64,000 bases of DNA from Fallopia convolvulus (taxonomy: Eukaryota; Streptophyta; Magnoliopsida; Caryophyllales; Polygonaceae). Made by a program: the position numbers and the translations under genes. The notes under the pieces were generated by a model that was not told the origin of the DNA, made no database searches, and worked only from the letters and a program-made list of their open reading frames with translations. Shown piece by piece: positions 11,254-24,381 of this stretch. Where the stretch lies: contig OZ024737.1 of assembly GCA_964016875.1 (NCBI GenBank), positions 36,581,683 through 36,645,682 on the forward strand, read 5' to 3'. The stretch's first letter is position 1. Each line of letters starts with the position of its first letter.

Positions 11254-12311
11254 TCAGCGAGTAGGCCCTCCAAAAGCGGGTCTCATGTAGGAATCGTCGA
11301 ACCTCCTCCAGTACGAATGGATGGTGTACACAGGTCTATCGAGCAACATAGTCAAACTGTCCTTGGCCCTGCTTAGATTAGTGGTAGTTGATTCCTCCAG
11401 TGAAAGGAACGGGACGTCCAAGTCTTCTTTTGGAGACCTTGTCTCGTGAAAGGCGTTGCATGTTTGGTGTGGAAGCAGGCAGTGGATTAGAGGCTTTGTT
11501 AGGAACCCGAAAACCTGCAAAATTTAAAAAGGGATGATAAGCGGTTTTCAAAGGGGGCGAGTTCTTTTTCTTGGTGTGTTGGAAAAGATTTAGAGGCTTG
11601 CTTACTTACTAGTGTTGTAAAGAGGACGACAATCACAGTGTTTGTGACCATCGTAGCATTGACTGGGTCCAATGTAACGCCGGAGTACGTGAACTTAAGA
11701 TACAAAAAGAGAGTTGTAAGGAGTGTGCATTTAAAACAAGAGTTGCGTAGAAAAGGAAGAGAACCTGTTTGAAGGCAAGTGCAATAGAAACAGCTCCTCT
11801 CATCAATCCAGCCCACCATATAACGACCTTAAACAGTACCAGGCAGCCCATTAAATTACAAAAATGCTAACAGAGATCATTCATGAATTGAAAGTACAAA
11901 TGAGATTTTGGGTAATTACAGCAGAAACATACTTAGATTGCCTGTTTTTTATGAAGACAGCAATTGAACAAAAAACTGCACAAAAGCACCTATAAATTGA
12001 CATCTGCATTCAGAAATGACACCCTCACCTTAATACTCAACCATTAAAAATGTTGAAAGTAAAAATGAGATTTTGGTCTTTTCCTTTATTTTCCTTTATT
12101 TTGGGCGCATCCTCATGCTCATTGGCTTTTATACACTGCCTTTGAGATGGATTTAGTCCTTATATCAATTTTGGTGCATTTTTAGTTATTATTACCACAT
12201 AGCTGAATTTCAGCTTTTCTTGGGTCTATTGGGCGTACCCCCTTTCCCTTGGGCAGGGGTACCCCCATCTTGACCCCCCAGATTCCGTTGTAACGGAGCC
12301 TCACTGGGTCA

Positions 12312-12356
<45 letters not shown>

Positions 12357-15300
12357 GGATCGGGACTAAAGGAATTTTTTAAGAGATTGTTTTATGAGTG
12401 TTTTAACGGAAACAGATCAATTTTAAAAGGTAGTTTTGTATAGCTTACATTCTTTTTATACACAAAATTCAATAATCAAATATTTAATGAATGCACATAG
12501 AGGGTAGGGTTTGGAATTCTGTGTAACGTTGTCGTATCATAAAATGTTGTATATCTAACCTGATTCTTGAATGTGATGGATGATCTTCTGTCATAGTTTC
12601 TTCTGTTCATGAAGTTTGAGAAGGCAGACAGGGGAAACACAAAAGCAGCACGTCCAACTAATATAAGGAAAACTATGCAAGCATATATTTGTATGGATCT
12701 CCAGTTACTGCAAGCAAACATATGCATGCCCATACACCGAAGTTCAGAAATTCTGGTTAGTGTGATCTAGAGCTACACTAAGTCAAAAATGGAGGGGGAC
12801 AAGTATTTCATACTCCAACTTGGTCATTCTCCACTTTTCTATGTCAAAAGCATCAGTTCCCACATAAAGGAAAATGAATGCCTCTGCAATGAATGACATT
12901 GTTGCAAACACATGCCTGCAAGTACATCAAGGGAAAACAAGATAAGAGTTAAGTGTCATGACTCATGAGAGTACTTGCTTAAGCAAAGGTAGCATAAAGG
13001 CAAGACTAATTCACTGCAACCAAAAGGTGGAAAAGATAATAGTTAACACTCACTACCAATTAAGACTTTTCAAAGCAGTATACACTCACCTTGTTGTAAT
13101 TCTTGAATTCTCAGTTACATTATGCCATGCATAGTGTGACATAACAATTCCGCAGAAGAAGACTGTTAGGATTCCACTCAGTTCAAACAGCTGCATTTTG
13201 AAAGAAAGGTTATTGTTGAATTGGCGAGATCATTTTCTAGTTTATCATTCATAAATAAAAATAACCTGCAAATCATTATTCATGTAAGTGCTGTCCAAGC
13301 TCAACAAAACGATGTGGTTTTACCTCAGCAGCCATGTATGACAAATATGCCATCAGAACCATCAGAGAGATTTCTCGATCAGTAGAATGCCTAACAAGGA
13401 AAGAGCAAATAAAATAGAGGAGAAATGTTTAAGGCTTTTCTAGTTGGCAGACTCTTCATCGTGACCAGAGACAGAATCAATGAATTCAATGTTTAAGCCA
13501 GCCATTAGCACTTACCTGCTAAAATACAAGACCTTGAGAGCATATGCAGTTAGAAGTCCTGCCTAAAGACCACAAGTTTGAAGAAAAATAAAGTATTATA
13601 CAAGACATGTCAACAGATCAAGCATAAAGTGTAATTAAGAGAAAAACAAAATCATTTTTCCAACATACCAGTAACAAGCACCAAAGATCTTATACTCTCA
13701 CTATGATCCTGAAAAATGACAGAATTGCCTACTAACTTCAATACTTAAAACATGTTTACCCACAAGATATTTGCTATTAGCTCCTTCATGTCAAGTGGTG
13801 ATAACCAAGAAGTCCATAATTACTAACTATTGATGACACAGCATAGAGCAACAAGAGAAATTTGCTAAATATTTGGCTTGAGTCTGCAATTATGCTGTGA
13901 TCAGACTTCTTGCAGTGCAATGTTCAAGATCTAGTAAAGTCAAGCGAATGAAGAATTATTGGAAATGATACTTGATTTCGAACCGCGATGAAATTTGAAA
14001 CCATAAATCTGATGAAACTATGATACACCAAGTAGTCTAGATAAAGCAATTTTTGCATGATGGGATTGAAGCTACAAAGCAACCTGAGATACCGAATACT
14101 GATAATTATTTCATCTCCAAGCGCAATGCTTCTATACATAAATGGAAACAGAAGAAACAAGCTTACAGCAACCCCAAGAAGTGTGCTTGAGAAGAAGAGG
14201 TACAAGAAATCTCCAATGAGATGGAGACCCTCACGACCATCAGGGTTGTTAACATCCAGCTTCTGAATCGCATTAAAGAGAACAACGGATGTTGCATCAT
14301 TGACAACTCCTTCCCCAAAAACAAGACTGTACAGCAAGGGAGTCTCATCTTGATGAAGAACCTGATAACTCAGAGCAACAATGATGAAAAGCAATCAAAC
14401 TAATAGAACTTTCATATTTGCTTCTGGTTGACAGCAAAGAAGTCCTTACTTGTAGAGTGCACACAGTGTCAGTTGCTGAAAATATTGTCCCGATTGCTGA
14501 ATTGCATTCAAAAAGCCCAGTTTATTAAAGGATCAAATCCCACATATCTATAGACGACGTCAATTGGTGAAATATCAATAAAAAAGAAAAGTCAAGCTTT
14601 GAACAATACCGAGATAATCCCGTGTAGTCAGACCATGGAATCCAATTTTAGGAAATAGCCACCAGCTACCTACGTTTCCATCAAAAATTCTATTCATGCA
14701 AACAAATAAAATGGAAGTAGAAAGCTAAACTAGAACAAGTGCAACATATTGATTACCAGCAGCTATGAGAAACGTTGATATAAAAACGCCAACCACACCA
14801 AACAGCATAATTGTCAGAAAGTTGTGGAAGAACTGTTTCTTCTTGACCTGAAACCTACACAAGATTATCATTGCAAAATCATTCTCAATTTTGCAAAATC
14901 CCATTGTCCAGTTCTTCCATCTACGCCAAATAGAACGGTAGTTCATACCCGGCGTTGAAGATAATTGGGGGGAGAAGATAGATGAAGAATACTTCTTCGT
15001 TAAATCGTAAAATTCGAGAGCTCTTCCCCTTGCTTATGAATAGACATACCATCCCAGAAATGCAACCCTAGGCAACACCAATAAATTTCGGAAATCAGAT
15101 TCGAGATTTGAGCAATTGCATAGCAATGCTAATGATATTAATCAGCAATTTACTACGAAATAATCAGGTCCGCTCAAAAACAAAAGTGATGAATTAGGGC
15201 TTACGATAATAATGGCGGCGATAGATTCATTAACCCAGCGATTATCCTCGAGAAGCTGGCCGACGACGAGAGTGAAGCAAAGCACCGCCACGTACACCGT

Positions 15301-15372
15301 TATCGGCACCACCTGCTTGTGATCGGCGCCTAAGTTCTCCGCCGCCGCGGAAGCCACCGAATCCACCACCAT
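11254..15372 (-). CDS. NHX: vacuolar-type Na+(K+)/H+ antiporter, NHX3/NHX4-like
   Basis: Fourteen exons give a continuous 519-residue protein: 15205-15372, 14949-15067, 14757-14854, 14610-14669, 14450-14496, 14167-14361, 13516-13562, 13324-13390, 13090-13190, 12814-12915, 12560-12707, 11765-11827, 11610-11693, 11254-11514. All introns are GT-AG and phases agree. The family exchanges cytosolic Na+ or K+ for lumenal H+ at the tonoplast. Visible signatures: the amiloride-binding motif FFIYLLPPI (14963-14989), FGEGVVNDATSVVLFNAIQ in exon 6, SATDTVCTLQ in exon 5, and VVIWWAGLMRGAVSIALAF in exon 12. The cytosolic tail has YTIHSYWRRFDDSYMRPAFGG, and KEDLDVPFLSLEE resembles Arabidopsis NHX3/NHX4 more than NHX1. 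The chosen start (MVVDSVAS) gives the short N-terminus usual for the family; an upstream in-frame ATG at 15448-15450 is less likely. Length fits the usual 500-550. A LINE tail sits in the intron between exons 11 and 12. Confidence 0.93.
12103..12355 (+). mobile_element. LINE-like 3' tail, copy 2, in an NHX intron
   Basis: Shares about 230 bp with 36097-36330 (opposite strand): GGGCGCAT, GCTCATTGGC, TCAATTTTGGTGCAT, GGGTCTATTGGGCG, then GAGCCTCACTGGGTCAATG and a long (ATG)n tract at 12312-12355. The copy ends in the microsatellite, as expected for a retroposed 3' tail. Confidence 0.6.
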
Positions 15373-15479
15373 TATCCCAGGAAACCGGAGACAGAGAGTG
15401 AGAGGATGAAGAAGCAGCGAGTTCAGAGTACTGTCGATTGCTCGTTTCACTACACAACTGAGCTCTACGGCCTGTCATT

Positions 15480-17194
15480 GCGCCGAGTTGTTGTAAGGAG
15501 AGCGCGTCAGAGGCGGATCATCTGAAGCTTGACAGGTGGCTTTGTAGTGGTGACGTGGGAAGTCCAGTGTCGAATTCTCGTCAGTCTATCGTTTTCTTTG
15601 GGATTTTTGTCCCCGCCAGGCCCCAGAGCGCAACCGCCATTACGAGATTCACAAATCACACAACCTTGTTTTCAGTTTCTGGAATATAAAATCAAATGAA
15701 AAAAAATATTTGAAACTAAGGAAAAGAGATATCGGGCTTTAAAAATTGGGCCGTCCATTAAGCCCAAGAGTCCAATCTATTTATCCAGTTTCGTGTGATT
15801 ATTCGGGCAAGAAACATAAGAGACACGAGAACAACACTAAAAAATTTCGAGTATGCTCTTCCGTTATTATAAAATTCACTTTTATGATAAGGCAACGGTT
15901 CGAAGTACCATATATATTTGATAAATATTTGATAAGTCGAGAGGCCAAAATATATATTTCTAAAATTATTATTAATATGTTAGATAAGATTTCATCTTAT
16001 TTTAACTAATTAATTTTTATACTAATTAAAAAAAATATATATATTTCTAAAATCGTGAAATAATATTTTTCAAAAATTATAAAATTATGATTTATTTATG
16101 TAGAATATGTACACTATTTAATTTTCAAAACGGCATAACCGAAAATCAGGACATTAGCATTTTTTTAGTGAAGTGCATTGTCTATAAAAATTGGATTGGA
16201 AATTTTGGTTTTTTGGATTTTTTTTTTTTTTAAATTTAGGAAGGCCGCGTACCAACCACATGGCAGTATTTACCGGTGGGTTATCAGGTTATGAAATAAT
16301 TTTGGCATGTCGCCTTAGCTCATGGCGTGCGAAATTTCTTGATCAAATATTTCGTACCTTAAGAACTCGTAATTGTCAACATTAATTATTAAAATGTCAT
16401 CACTTACGCGTTGAGTATAGTCTGGCATCAATGAATTGACAAGTATATTAATTCGTGTTTTTTTTTTTGAAAAAACTGTTCGAATATTATGTTAGTATAC
16501 TAGCTGTATACAACAATACTACTCACATCTAATCCAATACGTATTTCGGTATTTGTACAATTGAAATTTCTAGATTTCAATACGGGTTGCTATTACTTTT
16601 TAGAAAATATGTTCGAAAAATGAAAGTGTATAAAAAATTTATTTATATTGGCTGATTTTAATCTTATTTAAACTAATAAAATTACATCATCGTCTTCATC
16701 CGGTTTAAGCCGAAAAAAGATTCTGTCACCAAATAAATCCGAAGTGAAAAACTTTCAAGTAAAATCCAATTTTAACCGTTTTGTTCAAAAACAAAAAATA
16801 AAAATATTTAACAGCCGACCAAATGAACCAACCCGAACCCGCCGGGCCGTCCGCTTCGCTCAATCCGTGTTCGAGTCCATATCAATAATGATACGTGCGT
16901 GCTCCTACTTTTCGAAGCTGGCCTCCATTTCCCAATTTAATAAACAAACTAACCGAAAAACAAATTATTAATTATTAATTATTAATTATTAATTATTAAT
17001 TATATAAGATTAAAAAAATTTAATAAATCCAATTACAAGTACCCCACTCACACCCTGTATATTGGTATAATGTTGTGTCTCCGCCTCCCTCTTCTCTCTC
17101 TATTCTGGCGCTCAATTTGTCGCCGTCCTCCTCCCCTTTTTCGCTGAGATCTTCGCACGGTTCTTCGCCGGAGAACCTTCAGGCGCCTCCTCTA
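15480..17194. other. intergenic between NHX and GDPDL (divergent genes)
   Basis: AT-rich spacer carrying the two 5' regions. TGGGCC and AGCCCAAG motifs near 15748-15770 could be promoter elements but were not tested. A 7-bp satellite lies at 16964-17003. No further gene seen. Confidence 0.5.
16964..17003. repeat. (ATTATTA)n microsatellite
   Basis: About five to six head-to-tail copies of a 7-bp AT-only unit, roughly 190 bp upstream of the GDPDL start codon. Confidence 0.85.
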
Positions 17195-20100
17195 ATGGCT
17201 TCTCGCCGAGCTCTCCCGCCAATGTGCCGCTACATTCTTCTCGCGCTGCTTGTTGCTCAGCTCGTAGCTTTCGGCGCCGCTGCCGGTAAGAAATCGAGCA
17301 CGAAGAGCGCCTGGCTTACATTGGACAGTGAGTTTCTCTTTCCTTTTTCTAGAGCTCTATGTTGAGCTCTGATTTGCTCATTTGCTTATTGATTGAGTTC
17401 AGGAGCTGGATCTCTAGCTTTTTTGTTTTAATTTCTTTGATTGTTGCATTTGAAAGATTGTGATGGGGAATGAGAGATATTGTTTGTCATTAATGCTTTG
17501 TAGGTTTTCGCACTGAATATGTGTTTTTGGAGGGTTTCGATTGTGGATTTGTCTGGTTTCCGTGTCCTATCGCTGATAAATGAGCCTTTGAGATCTGAAG
17601 TTGTTGTCAGCTACATATGCAGCTCTTCAAATTTGTTCCCTTGGCCCAGAGAAATTAGGAATTTAAGCTATTACTGATGTCGATGTTGTTTTTAGTTTAT
17701 TGGACTTTTATGCCATTGAAAGTGATGTGTTGATTGAGATGCGTCTCTTCTGCCTGTAAAAATTGCCTCAACAACATAGTTCATCTTACCGCTGGCCGCC
17801 TCTCTTAATTTCATGGCTGAAAATCCCATTTACAGAACCACTGGGTAATGTGATTTGCAAAAGTAGGCCACTTTGTTTTAATTTTAGTTAAGTAGGCCTT
17901 TATAATCTGTGACCTGTTATTTCTGTAAATGGAGGTGATAAATGGACTCTTTTTGCTAATTGTCCTTGTACAAAAAAAATAAAATATGCCATTGTATCTT
18001 GCTTAGGTAAAAGTTTTTAATGATAGCCTTATATCGTTGTCTTATTGCTATTTTATGAGATTAGCTTCCGGGTTGAGCTATTGGCCTTCTTATACTAAGC
18101 TAAAGAAATATCTTAGTGTGGGGGCCTTTAGCACGATGATGACTCTTCATTTCTCCTGTCTTGGAAATTAATTTTATTCAAGAAGTAATTTTTGCTGTAA
18201 TTGAAAAAGGATTTTCTTTTCTTTTTTGGCAGAAAGTGCTCCTAAAGTAGTTGCCCGAGGTGGATTTTCAGGACTGTTTCCTGACTCCAGCTTATTTGCA
18301 TACAACTTGGCCATGCTTATTAGTGTACCAGATGTTGTCTTGTGGTGTGATGTACAACTGACAAAAGATGGAGCCGGTATTTGCTTCCCTAGTCTCAACC
18401 TGGACAACAGTTCTGATATACACAATATCTACACAAAGCAGAGTGACTATGTGGTTAATGGTGTTAAAACTTCTGGATACTTCACCATTGACTATACTTT
18501 GAACCAACTTAAGAATGTCAGTTGTAAGTGAACTATATTGTGCTTCATTTTCGATAAATTCCTTGTCATGGTTTCATTATTTGGCCAATATCGGTATATT
18601 TGGCTTTCACTAAAAAAAATATTATGATTTTGACATATGATAATAGTGTTGATTTAAAATCACTTTTTATTTGATGCAGTAACTCAGGGAATTTATTCTA
18701 GACCTCCTCATTTCGATGCCAGTGGGTTCCAAATTATGACTGTTGAAGATGTGTTCAAACAAACCAATCCCTTAGGCTTTTGGTTGAATATTCAGGTATC
18801 CACAAGTTGCTTTACTAAAAAGGATGCTGGGCTCTCAATTTACTAATTTCTTTTCATGTAAGCTCACTTCCACTTATACCCACCAAAACATTGTTTTGTT
18901 GGTGACATATTTGCAGCATGATACTTTCTTCAGCCAGAACAAGTTGAGTATGCAGAGCTTTTTGCTTGGTGTCGCTAAGAGTGGGATGCCTATTGACTAC
19001 CTCTCATCTCCTGAGGTTGGCTTTTTGAGAGGCATTGCCCCAAAACTTAAGGGAACAAAGTTCATATTCCGCTTTCTAGGCCAGGATGAAATGGAACCTA
19101 CTACAAATCAGACATATGGTTCCCTGTTGAAGAATCTCACATTTATCAAGACATTTGCAGCTGGAATCCTTGTTCCAAAGTCATATATATGGCCTATCGA
19201 TTCAAACCAGTATTTGTTACCTCAGACTTCCCTAGTGCATGATGCTCATGGAGCTGGATTGCAAATTTTTGCAGCCGATTTTGCAAATGATAATGTCCTT
19301 AGCTACAATTACAGTTATAATCCAGTTGCAGAATACTTGAACTACATTGACAACGGTGCTTTCTCCGTTGATGGTGTCTTAACTGATTTTCCAATAACCC
19401 CATCAGAGGCAATAGGTAAATCTTGTTCTCATGGTTTTTTTTGACAGTTATCTTCCCTCTCAATAATTGTTGTCAATTTTTTAAGAGGATCTTGTAGATA
19501 ACAAATATATGCGTATCATTGCAGGTTGCTTTGCTCAATTGGGGAAAAATGCATCTGGACAAGGTACAACAATCTATCATAGAATCTTCATTTCTTAACT
19601 TTTGATGACGGAGAAACAATAAAGCACTTAATTTTGATTCCTCTTTGCCTTTTCAGCTACACCCTTGGTAATCTCACACAATGGAGCCAGTGGAGATTAT
19701 CCTGATTGTACTGATCTAGCATATACACAAGCTATTTCAGATGGTGCTGATATCATTGACTGTACCATTCAAATGTCAAAGGATGGGGTTCCTTTCTGCC
19801 TAAGTTCTATAAATTTGATAGATAGCACAACGATTGCTCAGACAGGGTTCATTACCCTCCAGGAAGAAATCCCTGAGCTTCAACTGAAAGGAATATTTTC
19901 ATTCAAACTCACATGGAAGGAGATTCAAGGCTTGACCCGTAAGTTAAATGATAACTTCAACTATGAGTGCTAAATTCATATGTGTTCCTGCCTGTATTTT
20001 TACTCTGTTTTTGCCCCTATCATTGTATATCAAGAAATGCAGAAACAAGCCTTCGTGCATCTAGTCAAGCGGTTAGGACTTCATGATGGTATCATGAGGT

Positions 20101-22078
20101 CTTCGTTTCGACTCTCATGGGCAATGCCCTCGACCAAAAAGAAAAAAGAAATGTAGAAACAAGGCAGTTAATTTGTTATTCTGCTACTATGGTTAAACAC
20201 AGTTTAGCTCTGTTTTGACTAGGCCGTTCTATCTTGAAATTTTGTTACATCTTGAAATGATGTCCCCGTTTTCTATTTAGTAGAACATTATAGACAGGAT
20301 TAGAAGAACAGAAGATTTTCATTTTTAGATATCAGCTTTTAATACACACTTACGTGCCTTGGCATCTAATCTAGAAATCATCATTTGATGGCAGTCCTCT
20401 TTGCTAAGTATTACTGCCATGAACAGTCTATTCTTCTTTTAGTAAGCTATCTGCTTGCTAATTCCTAAGGCTATCTTTTCTCTCTAATATATTCTAATTC
20501 GTCACTCGTCTATTTGATGCTTTGCAGCTGCAATATCAAACCCATTTGAGAGTTACACTCTGTACCGGAACCCCATAAATAAGAACGCTGGAAAACTCAT
20601 ATCACTGGCTGACTTTCTCAGCATCGCTAAGAATTCAACCGCACTTTCTGGTGTTGTAATTCGCATACAGGTAACTTCATATTATACATCTTTAGGATCC
20701 TTATACATTCTTAGTAGCTTAGTCAGGCTTATTGACCAATGCCAAGAAATCTTGTATGGTGATCAATAATCAAAGAGTTGTGTAATTGCTCTTATTTGTC
20801 TACTTCTGGCTAAATATACGGCTATACCTGATTATTGTATTTGCTACTTCCCTTCAGAATGCAGCCTACCTTGCACAAAAGAGGGGTCTGAGTGTGACTG
20901 ATGCAGTTTCAAAGGTCATAGAAAATGCTGGTTATGATAATAAAACAGCCAAACAGGTCCTAATACAGTCAACAAACAGCTCAGTTCTTGAAGTATTCAA
21001 AGGAAAAGGCTACCAACTTGCATATGAGCTCGATGAGACAATCCGTGATGCCCAGAATTCTACGGTAGCAGACATCAAAAGTTTTGCTGATACCGTGGTT
21101 CTTACAAAGAAATCTCTCTACCCTAGAGATCAGGGTTTCCTATTAGGACAAACCGATGTGGTCGATAAATTCCACTCGTTCAAGCTCCGTGTTTTTGTGC
21201 AACTTTTCACAAATGAGTTTGTATCACAAGCTTATGATTTCTTCTCAGACCCAATTGTGGAGCTCAATTCATTTGCTTCAGGAGCCGGTGTTGATGGTGT
21301 AATTACAGACTACCCAAAAACAGCTGCTGAATACCGAAGTAAGCCTTCTATACACATTCTCGATTTACTTAATTGAAGCTCTTGATCAACCGTTGCTGAA
21401 TTTATCTTTGCAATTCAAAATGCTTATTTGGCCTCAGTAGTCTGGGCTGCATTGATTGAAAGTTACAACTTATTTTGCATAATCTGTCCATATTCTTCAT
21501 GAGCCATTAGCACTCTCTGAATCAAGCAATTAGCACTCTTCAACAACAAAACAGACTTCTTATATCGAACTGTCCCGTATCATTTGCCAATTAAAGTAAA
21601 TTTATTTAGTTTCTAAGTTTCAAGTTACTTTTGGCCAACATATTCTTAGCTGCAGATCACTTGATTAGCATGAGGTTTCAGATTTGTACTTGGCCAAGAT
21701 AGCCAAATCTCGGGTTTTCCAAATCAACCAAACATAGCCTAATCAGTTTCTAAAACCGAAGCACACTTTTTCCCTTGTGCAGAGAACCGTTGCCTAAGCA
21801 TGGGGAAGAACACGCCAGGCTACATGCTTCCTGTCCAACCCGGCAGTCTCCTACAACTCATGAGCGCTCAAGCAATGCCTCCAGCTCAGGCTCCCGCCCC
21901 CGTCCTCTCTGACTCTGACGTGGCTGAACCTCCACTGCCAGCTGTTGTCCCTGTAGCAGCCCCTGCACCATCTGCCACTGAAACCTCTTCAAACAATAAA
22001 ACCTCGGACGCCTGCTGTCTTGGAGCAGCCTCAGCTTCCCTTGCTGTTGTGATCGCTTCTGCTGCATTGATGTGGTGA
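17195..22078 (+). CDS. GDPDL: glycerophosphodiester phosphodiesterase-like protein, GPI-anchored (SHV3/GDPDL family)
   Basis: Nine exons join in phase to a 759-residue protein: 17195-17327, 18233-18523, 18680-18795, 18917-19415, 19525-19563, 19657-19938, 20528-20670, 20858-21338, 21783-22078. An N-terminal signal peptide (YILLALLVAQLVAFGAAAG) is followed by two tandem GDPD domains. Domain 1 opens with PKVVARGGFSGLFPDSS and domain 2 with PLVISHNGASGDYPDCTD. The canonical catalytic HRG is altered to ARG and HNG, as known for this plant family, so activity is probably weak or changed. A Pro/Ala-rich linker and the hydrophobic end CCLGAASASLAVVIASAALMW predict a GPI anchor at the outer plasma membrane. 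Arabidopsis relatives affect cell-wall organisation and root-hair growth. The frame is also open upstream of the ATG, but the signal peptide sits correctly only from 17195. A SINE lies in intron 6. Confidence 0.94.
20050..20145 (+). mobile_element. short tRNA-derived SINE in GDPDL intron 6
   Basis: A 96-bp insert between 18-bp direct repeats AAGAAATG(C/T)AGAAACAAG at 20032-20049 and 20146-20163 (one mismatch). It contains an A-box-like TAGTCAAGCGGTTAGG and a B-box-like GTTTCGACTC about 40 bp downstream, and ends in an A-rich tail. It cannot be a working tRNA gene, as no full cloverleaf is evident. Confidence 0.75.
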
Positions 22079-23254
22079 TTGATAGTCCCTCTTCTATGGT
22101 CCTGTTTGCCCCTTTTCGTGGATATGATGTGTCGATTCGAGCAGTTTCTTGTAGGCTAATTATTATATGTTCATTCTTCTGCTAATGGTGGGTGTGGTTG
22201 AGAGAGATTATTTGAGTTCTCAGGAGAGGTACATACTGTCTGTTGTTGTATTATGGATCACTGGTGATGATTCTTTAGTGTGTATTCTATTTACATTTCA
22301 TTGATGAAAATTTTGCGTCAATTGCTCTAATTTTCTTTTGTGCTGTTTCCTTTTGTATTCGTTAATTTTGTGGCTTTACTTTGATAGTTTGGATTTGCTA
22401 CATGAGGAATTCTAGCTAAGGTTGTGCAGAAAGAGAGAAAAGCGTCGTCAATTCTCGTGCACGGTCCAAAATGGATACTTCAAACCATTTTTTTTTTTCT
22501 TCAGAAAAGGGTAGATTGGATTAAGTATGACTTGAAACTTGGAAAGCAAACGGTATGGCAAAAATGAAAAGTTGAAGTTTTAAATGGTGTTTCAGGTGTA
22601 CAACTGTACAAGTTTTATTGCCAAGCCACATCAATTAACTTGGAATGGGTTAGAAGTTAAAGTGTTTAACTAAAGAATCGAAAAATAAACATTTTAGGCT
22701 AAAAAAAATAGAAAAATAAACACTTTGGTTTTGGATAACATTGGGGAGTAATAAGGAACGTGACTTTAGAGAATTTATCGAAAACAGATGCCTGGGAATT
22801 TGGTTTAATTGTTTAACCTTTTGGAGTACTATCCGAGATCATTGTTTTAAATTTTTAGGCGACAGTTTGTGCTTTCTTCTTTAGAATTAGTTAGTAACCG
22901 ATTTTCTTCTTTAGAATTAGTTAGTAATAGGTTCTCATTCTTGATGGACGTTCACCCAAATAATATCAAGTAATAGGGTCAATAACATAATTTTTATTTT
23001 TCAATTATTATTAAAATAAGTTTAAATAACAATATAAAACTAAAAAAATATGTTAATTGATATTTTAAAATATAATTTAGAATAATTTTCCTAAACCAAT
23101 ATTTAAAATATATTAAAATATAAGTTCTAGGGTGTTTTTAGCGGGAATAAGTTTTCATTTTCCGCTATTGTACACTGTCGGGAATTAGAGCAATGAAATA
23201 TGTAATAATCATAGTTACAATATATGACACATTATGACATTATCGTAATAAAAT
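22079..23254. other. GDPDL 3' flank and AT-rich spacer
   Basis: The first ~250 bp probably hold the GDPDL 3' UTR. Beyond it no gene is seen. A roughly 25-bp unit (TTCTTCTTTAGAATTAGTTA core) is duplicated at 22873-22897 and 22903-22927. Confidence 0.45.
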
Positions 23255-23415
23255 TTGACCCAGCGGGTTGAACCCGACCCTAACCCAAAAATTTTCGGGT
23301 TTAGCGGGTTCGGTTTATTTTGGGTTTCGGGTTTAAATTTTCGGGTCTTAACCCAGAAAAATTTGGGCGGTTCGGGTCGGGTTGTCGGGTCGGGTCATGT
23401 TTTGACAGGTCTACC
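23255..23415. repeat. hAT-like remnant with CGGGTT/GGGTCGGG motifs
   Basis: Repeated CGGGTTCGG, TCGGGTCGGG and TTTCGGGT motifs end at a GACAGGTCTA terminus, a composition seen at subterminal regions of plant hAT non-autonomous elements. Only the right end is recognisable; no target duplication was found. Confidence 0.4.
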
Positions 23416-23679
23416 AACATTAATTGTTTCTTAGGGAACAATCCTTTACGCAGTGGAAAACAAATACTACAGTAAAAGAACACGATGATTTATAGAGGAA
23501 TCGCACGTCAACTAACTAGTTGAATGGGTAAACATCTACCTTCCTTAGAAGAATTTTGAATGGTGCACTTCTCTTGTTGATTATCACGAACTACAAATGG
23601 CAAGTAAGGATACCAACGTAAACTAGACTTTTCAAGAATAAATACTCTCTTAACCTCTCAATGCTTAGAACGTAGAAGC

Positions 23680-24381
23680 TAGGGGTGTCCAAACCCGGTT
23701 AACCGAAGTTCGGTTAACCATGATTTCGGTTAGTTAAAATCATGAACCGAAACCGAATCGTGAATCTCAGTTAACCGTAACTCGGTTAACCAATTTTTCG
23801 GTTCGGTTTTCTCGGTCAACCGATAACCGTTTATGTAATTTTACCTTAAATAATTAAGACTAAAATAATAAATTTTGAATAAAAAAAGTGATCAAAGACT
23901 TTAATTTTAAATATGCACTTATATCATATTGTTTTGGTTGTTGTAAACAAATATCGAGAGTATATACTATATTGTGTAGAATCAAACATTATGTGTATTA
24001 ATTTTTATCCTATGAAATTTAATAAGCGGCTCCTATATCAATGTGATGTGGAAAAATAGTGTATAAATTGTTAAAATTGAAGAAGGGAAGATTCAAACTA
24101 CATTAACACCTTGAAGATCATAGAGTTTAGCCACCAAATAAATCAAAGATAACTAATATAGTAATATTTGAATAAAATATTAATATATTTTCGATTTTTC
24201 GGTTAACCGTTATATGTAAAGTCGTGAACCAAACCGATAAACCGAAAATATTTTCGGTTCGGTTAACCAAACCGAAATTTCAAAAAAGTCGATTTGGTTA
24301 ACCAAATAAATAATTGGTTTTTCGGTTTTTTCGGTTTTTTCGGTTCGGTTTTTCGGTTTCGGTTTTTTATGGACACCCCTA
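23680..24381. mobile_element. non-autonomous hAT element (702 bp)
   Basis: Terminal inverted repeats TAGGGGTGTCCA / TGGACACCCCTA are perfect over 12 bp and are flanked by the 8-bp duplication GTAGAAGC (23672-23679 and 24382-24389). Subterminal regions are packed with CGGTTAACC and TTCGGTT motifs, likely transposase-binding sites. No coding sequence inside. Confidence 0.93.

Noticed and set aside
13590..13710. Extra NHX exon between exons 6 and 7
   Set aside because: Exon 6 (phase 0 end) joins exon 7 (13516-13562) directly with correct family sequence; the interval has no matching frame.
20050..20145. Possible tRNA gene
   Set aside because: A- and B-box-like motifs are present but no full cloverleaf; the 18-bp direct repeats and A-rich tail indicate a SINE.
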